Positions 63,818 to 64,000 of a stretch of DNA of 64,000 bases are shown here, in pieces. The number at the start of each line of letters is the position of its first letter. Within the stretch, counting starts at the first letter, position 1. The notes beneath the pieces were generated by a model, which saw only the letters and a list, made by a program, of their open reading frames with translations, searched no databases and had not been told where the DNA came from. The stretch spans positions 8,006,001 to 8,070,000 of the forward strand of contig WPIO01000001.1 of NCBI GenBank assembly GCA_009760855.2, read 5' to 3'. Made by a program: the position numbers and the translations under genes. Source of the stretch: Cristatella mucedo (Eukaryota > Bryozoa > Phylactolaemata > Cristatellidae).

Positions 63818-64000
63818 CTGCAATCAATGCAGAGACTTGTCATAGCTACATGACAGTCGGTCTACCTTCCATGGAACAACACTAGCTGCTTATACAGTTG
63901 GATGGGTAGTCAGACACATTCATGTTTTAAAGATCATAGCATGCCAGATACATTCTATCCCAATTCGTCAGACAGTATCAGTGCACCTGCTGAAAATCAC

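Noticed and set aside
63978-64000. A further upstream exon ending at the CAG|GTGCAC near the right edge
   Set aside because: In the phase needed to join exon 1 it meets a TGA within four codons, so the preceding exon is probably outside the window.

Overview
The window is eukaryotic, from an animal genome. It is about 40% GC, and gene sequence is cut into short exons with GT/AG boundaries. LINE, SINE and DNA-transposon remains and microsatellites fill the introns. I cannot fix the species. The repeats suggest an invertebrate or non-vertebrate deuterostome: L2/CR1-like LINEs ending in (TTA)n, a second LINE family ending in (ACATT)n, and tRNA-derived SINEs. That is inference only.

One minus-strand gene occupies the whole window, a PKHD1L1 (fibrocystin-L) orthologue. 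I traced 27 exons from 63817 down to 80. Every intron joins exons of the same phase. The exons sum to 5655 nt, or 1885 codons, with no stop. The domain order is IPT/TIG repeats (63.8-61.2 kb), G8 domain 1 (60.2-50.9 kb), parallel beta-helix segment 1 (50.2-36.3 kb), a linker (36.1-35.6 kb), G8 domain 2 (35.6-28.6 kb), beta-helix segment 2 (25.4-5.6 kb), and the conserved region before the C-terminus (2.4-0.08 kb). Both gene ends lie outside: the signal peptide and upstream IPT repeats beyond 64000, the C-terminal stretch and membrane anchor before position 1. No promoter or terminator is visible.

The introns hold nearly everything else. LINE family A (L2/CR1-like) has about eleven copies on both strands; the longest, at 45.6-48.4 kb, keeps endonuclease and reverse-transcriptase blocks. 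LINE family B includes a nested insertion at 31.2-34.6 kb. One SINE family shares its 3' tail with LINE A, and a second carries a 26-bp perfect palindrome. There is a fossil pogo/Tigger transposase at 22.2-22.7 kb and a GC-rich candidate retroelement at 56.0-57.2 kb. Exons 10-17 cluster in 35.2-41.5 kb, while introns elsewhere reach about 8.5 kb. I see no RNA gene other than the tRNA-derived SINEs, no CRISPR array and no prokaryotic feature.
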